Program-made: the position numbers and the translations under genes | Notes under the pieces: model-generated | Told to the model about the DNA's origin: nothing | Databases searched by the model: none | The model's input: only the letters and a program-made list of their open reading frames with translations | Shown here: one piece after another, positions 62,843 to 64,000 of the stretch | How the letters are laid out: the number at the start of each line of letters is the position of its first letter | Position numbering within the stretch: the first letter of the stretch is position 1 | DNA from: Bacteriovorax sp037444575 | GTDB taxonomy: Bacteria > Bdellovibrionota > Bacteriovoracia > Bacteriovoracales > Bacteriovoracaceae | DNA: 64,000 nucleotides | Direction of reading: 5' to 3' | Assembly: GCA_037444575.1 (NCBI GenBank) | Contig: JBBIME010000005.1 | Span: 124,001-188,000, forward strand

Positions 62843-63103
62843 TTATTTCTTAGCTTTTTTGCCTTCTTTTTCAGCTTTCACTTCAATAGATTTTGCTGTC
62901 ATCGTGTATTCAACAGTAACTTTTGCTCCAACTTTAAGTTCACCAGTAACTTTTGTAGCAGCATCTTTAGAAATCTCCCATTTTTCCTTTCCCTTCTGGA
63001 CCACAATTGATTTGTCATTCATTTCTAGAATTGGACCAGTAACCTGGTAAGCAAAAGTGTTTAGAGAAAAAGCTAGAAGCGTCATAACAAGTAGAGATTT
63101 CAT
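62843..63103 (-). CDS. Small exported protein of unknown function
   Basis: 86 residues with a signal peptide (MKSLLVMTLLAFSLNTFA). The mature domain is a short beta-rich sequence (YQVTGPILEMNDKSIVVQKG, WEIS, VGAKVTVEYTM) similar in outline to small OB-fold periplasmic proteins, and ends in a lysine-rich tail. AAGGAGG lies 5 bp before the ATG. No specific family is claimed. Confidence 0.65.
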   Translation of the reverse strand: MKSLLVMTLLAFSLNTFAYQVTGPILEMNDKSIVVQKGKEKWEISKDAATKVTGELKVGAKVTVEYTMTAKSIEVKAEKEGKKAKK

Positions 63104-63176
63104 AATGTCCTCCTTAGTTTGATTAATGAGGAAACAATTAAATCAAGATTATACAGTAGCGTCTAGTCCTTACGCC

Positions 63177-63205
63177 TTGACACATAACCGACCACTTAAT
63201 AGTAT
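63177..63205 (+). promoter_or_regulatory. Promoter of the SRP RNA
   Basis: A perfect -35 TTGACA (63177-63182) is followed after exactly 17 bp by TAGTAT (63200-63205). Seven bases later comes the 5' end inferred from the RNA terminal helix (63212). This is the best promoter in the window. Confidence 0.85.
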
Positions 63206-63211
63206 GCTCTT

Positions 63212-63312
63212 CGGTAGTTAGGGAGCTGCAAAGGTATATGCGGCCAACCCCGCCAGGTCCGGAAGGAAGCAACGGTAACTGTCATTGCTTTGTGCTGTTT
63301 TCCTAACTGCCG
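63212..63312 (+). ncRNA. ffs: Signal recognition particle RNA, 4.5S type
   Basis: About 101 nt. The universal SRP domain IV is present (GCCAGGTCCGGAAGGAAGCA, with the GGAA tetraloop and asymmetric loops). The ends pair perfectly: GGTAGTTAGG (63213-63222) with CCTAACTGCC (63302-63311). It is the small bacterial type without an Alu domain and is placed just upstream of dnaX, as in several bacteria. It works with Ffh in cotranslational targeting. Confidence 0.95.
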
Positions 63313-63381
63313 TCTCAATTCAATTTACTAATCCCGCGAAATTCATTACCTTTTATAGTAGGAAAATTCCCAAGGATTCCA

Positions 63382-64000
63382 ATGTCGTACCAAGTATTAG
63401 CTAGGAAGTGGCGCCCTAAAAAATTTCAAGATGTGATCGGACAAGCTCATGTCACGCGCGCTCTTCAAAATGCAATTGTTAATAAAAAAATCGGCCATGC
63501 GTACATGCTGGTTGGGACTCGTGGTGTTGGTAAAACATCTGTGGCGCGAATTTTCGCCAAAGCAATTCGCTGTGAAAATTTAACAGCAGATGGAAATGCT
63601 TGCGGTGAGTGCAAGGCCTGTTTGGATTTTGATACTGAGACTTCTATGAACGTTATCGAAATCGATGGCGCTTCAAATAACTCTGTCGATAATATTCGCG
63701 AACTCATTTCAAATGTTCACTATCTTCCGACTTCTGGTAAATATAAAGTTTATGTTATCGATGAAGTGCACATGCTTTCAACGAATGCGTTCAATGCGCT
63801 TTTAAAAACATTAGAAGAGCCACCAGCTCATGTTGTTTTTATTTTTGCAACAACTGAGGCGCAAAAACTTTTAGGAACAGTACTTTCGCGCTGTCAGCGT
63901 TTTGATTTCAGAAACGTTTCAGTTTCTGATTTAGTTAATCACGTAAAAGAGATTGCTAAAGTTGAAGGAATTAAATTTGAACGTGAAGAGCTTATTCATC
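63382..64000 (+). CDS. dnaX: DNA polymerase III subunit gamma/tau, N-terminal part (cut by window edge)
   Basis: An open frame of 206 codons to the window end: MSYQVLARKWRPKKFQDVIG, Walker A GTRGVGKTS (about residues 45-53), zinc cysteines CENLTADGNACGECKAC, Walker B VYVIDEVHML and the SRC motif LSRCQRFDF. It is the clamp-loader ATPase. The C-terminal part is outside the window. The start follows AAGGA by 6 bp and lies 69 bp after ffs. Confidence 0.96.
   Translation, partial: MSYQVLARKWRPKKFQDVIGQAHVTRALQNAIVNKKIGHAYMLVGTRGVGKTSVARIFAKAIRCENLTADGNACGECKACLDFDTETSMNVIEIDGASNNSVDNIRELISNVHYLPTSGKYKVYVIDEVHMLSTNAFNALLKTLEEPPAHVVFIFATTEAQKLLGTVLSRCQRFDFRNVSVSDLVNHVKEIAKVEGIKFEREELIH

Noticed and set aside
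1..64000. CRISPR array or insertion sequence
   Set aside because: No regularly spaced repeat-spacer series and no transposase was seen. The only regular array is the three-copy, 27-bp-period operator set, whose spacers are too short.

Overview
The window is an AT-rich bacterial chromosome segment around the replication origin of a Gram-negative organism. The gene order yidC-yidD-rnpA-rpmH / dnaA-oriC-dnaN-recF-gyrB-gyrA, the many lipoproteins and signal peptides, an outer-membrane porin, a large respiratory complex I locus and a small-type SRP RNA all fit a free-living respiring didermic bacterium. Low GC, numerous TPR lipoproteins and family resemblances suggest Bdellovibrionota (Bacteriovorax/Peredibacter-like). 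That placement is an inference: no 16S gene is present.

Layout. (1) 1-1165, minus: yidC (cut by the window edge), yidD, rnpA, rpmH. (2) 1357-10750, plus: dnaA, an AT-rich intergenic origin with a DnaA-box array, dnaN, recF, gyrB, gyrA. (3) 10722-13268, plus: a TPR lipoprotein and an F0-only ATP synthase cluster (atpZ-like, atpI-like, atpB, atpE) without F1 genes. (4) 13337-23221, minus: mfd, a parvulin isomerase, a SurA-like chaperone, pdxA, uvrA and a SpoU methyltransferase. This operon links transcription-coupled repair with a surA-pdxA pair. (5) 23320-38180, plus: two complete and divergent complex I membrane arms in tandem, each nuoA-H-J-K-L-M-N, with no peripheral-arm gene (B, C, D, E, F, G, I). 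A 1075-residue GYF/TPR membrane protein follows. (6) 41478-41808: tRNA-Ser(UGA), tRNA-Ser(GCU), tRNA-Arg(ACG).

(7) 41813-55525: a 13.7-kb integrated element at the 3' end of tRNA-Arg. It is bounded by a 23-bp direct repeat and carries a tyrosine integrase with an excisionase, a primase/helicase-like replication protein, and divergently transcribed regulators around a long inverted repeat. Cargo is an XRE regulator with four secreted or lipoprotein genes (one a metalloprotease), and a split HipA-type toxin-antitoxin locus. The latter has a kinase plus a separate HipA-N/HTH fusion, preceded by three 20-bp palindromes spaced exactly 27 bp apart. No virion structural genes are seen, so it resembles a phage satellite or replicating genomic island.

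(8) 55678-64000: core genome again. A DUF937/OmpA protein, an RRM RNA-binding protein, a TSUP permease, a phosphate-binding PstS interrupted by an in-frame amber codon, a porin, a PilZ-like protein, tadA, tRNA-Ser(GGA), a YfiM-like secreted protein, the SRP RNA with a near-consensus promoter, and the start of dnaX.

The most unusual points are the duplicated complex I membrane arm, the split/fused Hip locus with its phased operator array, and the compensated double frameshift in pstS.
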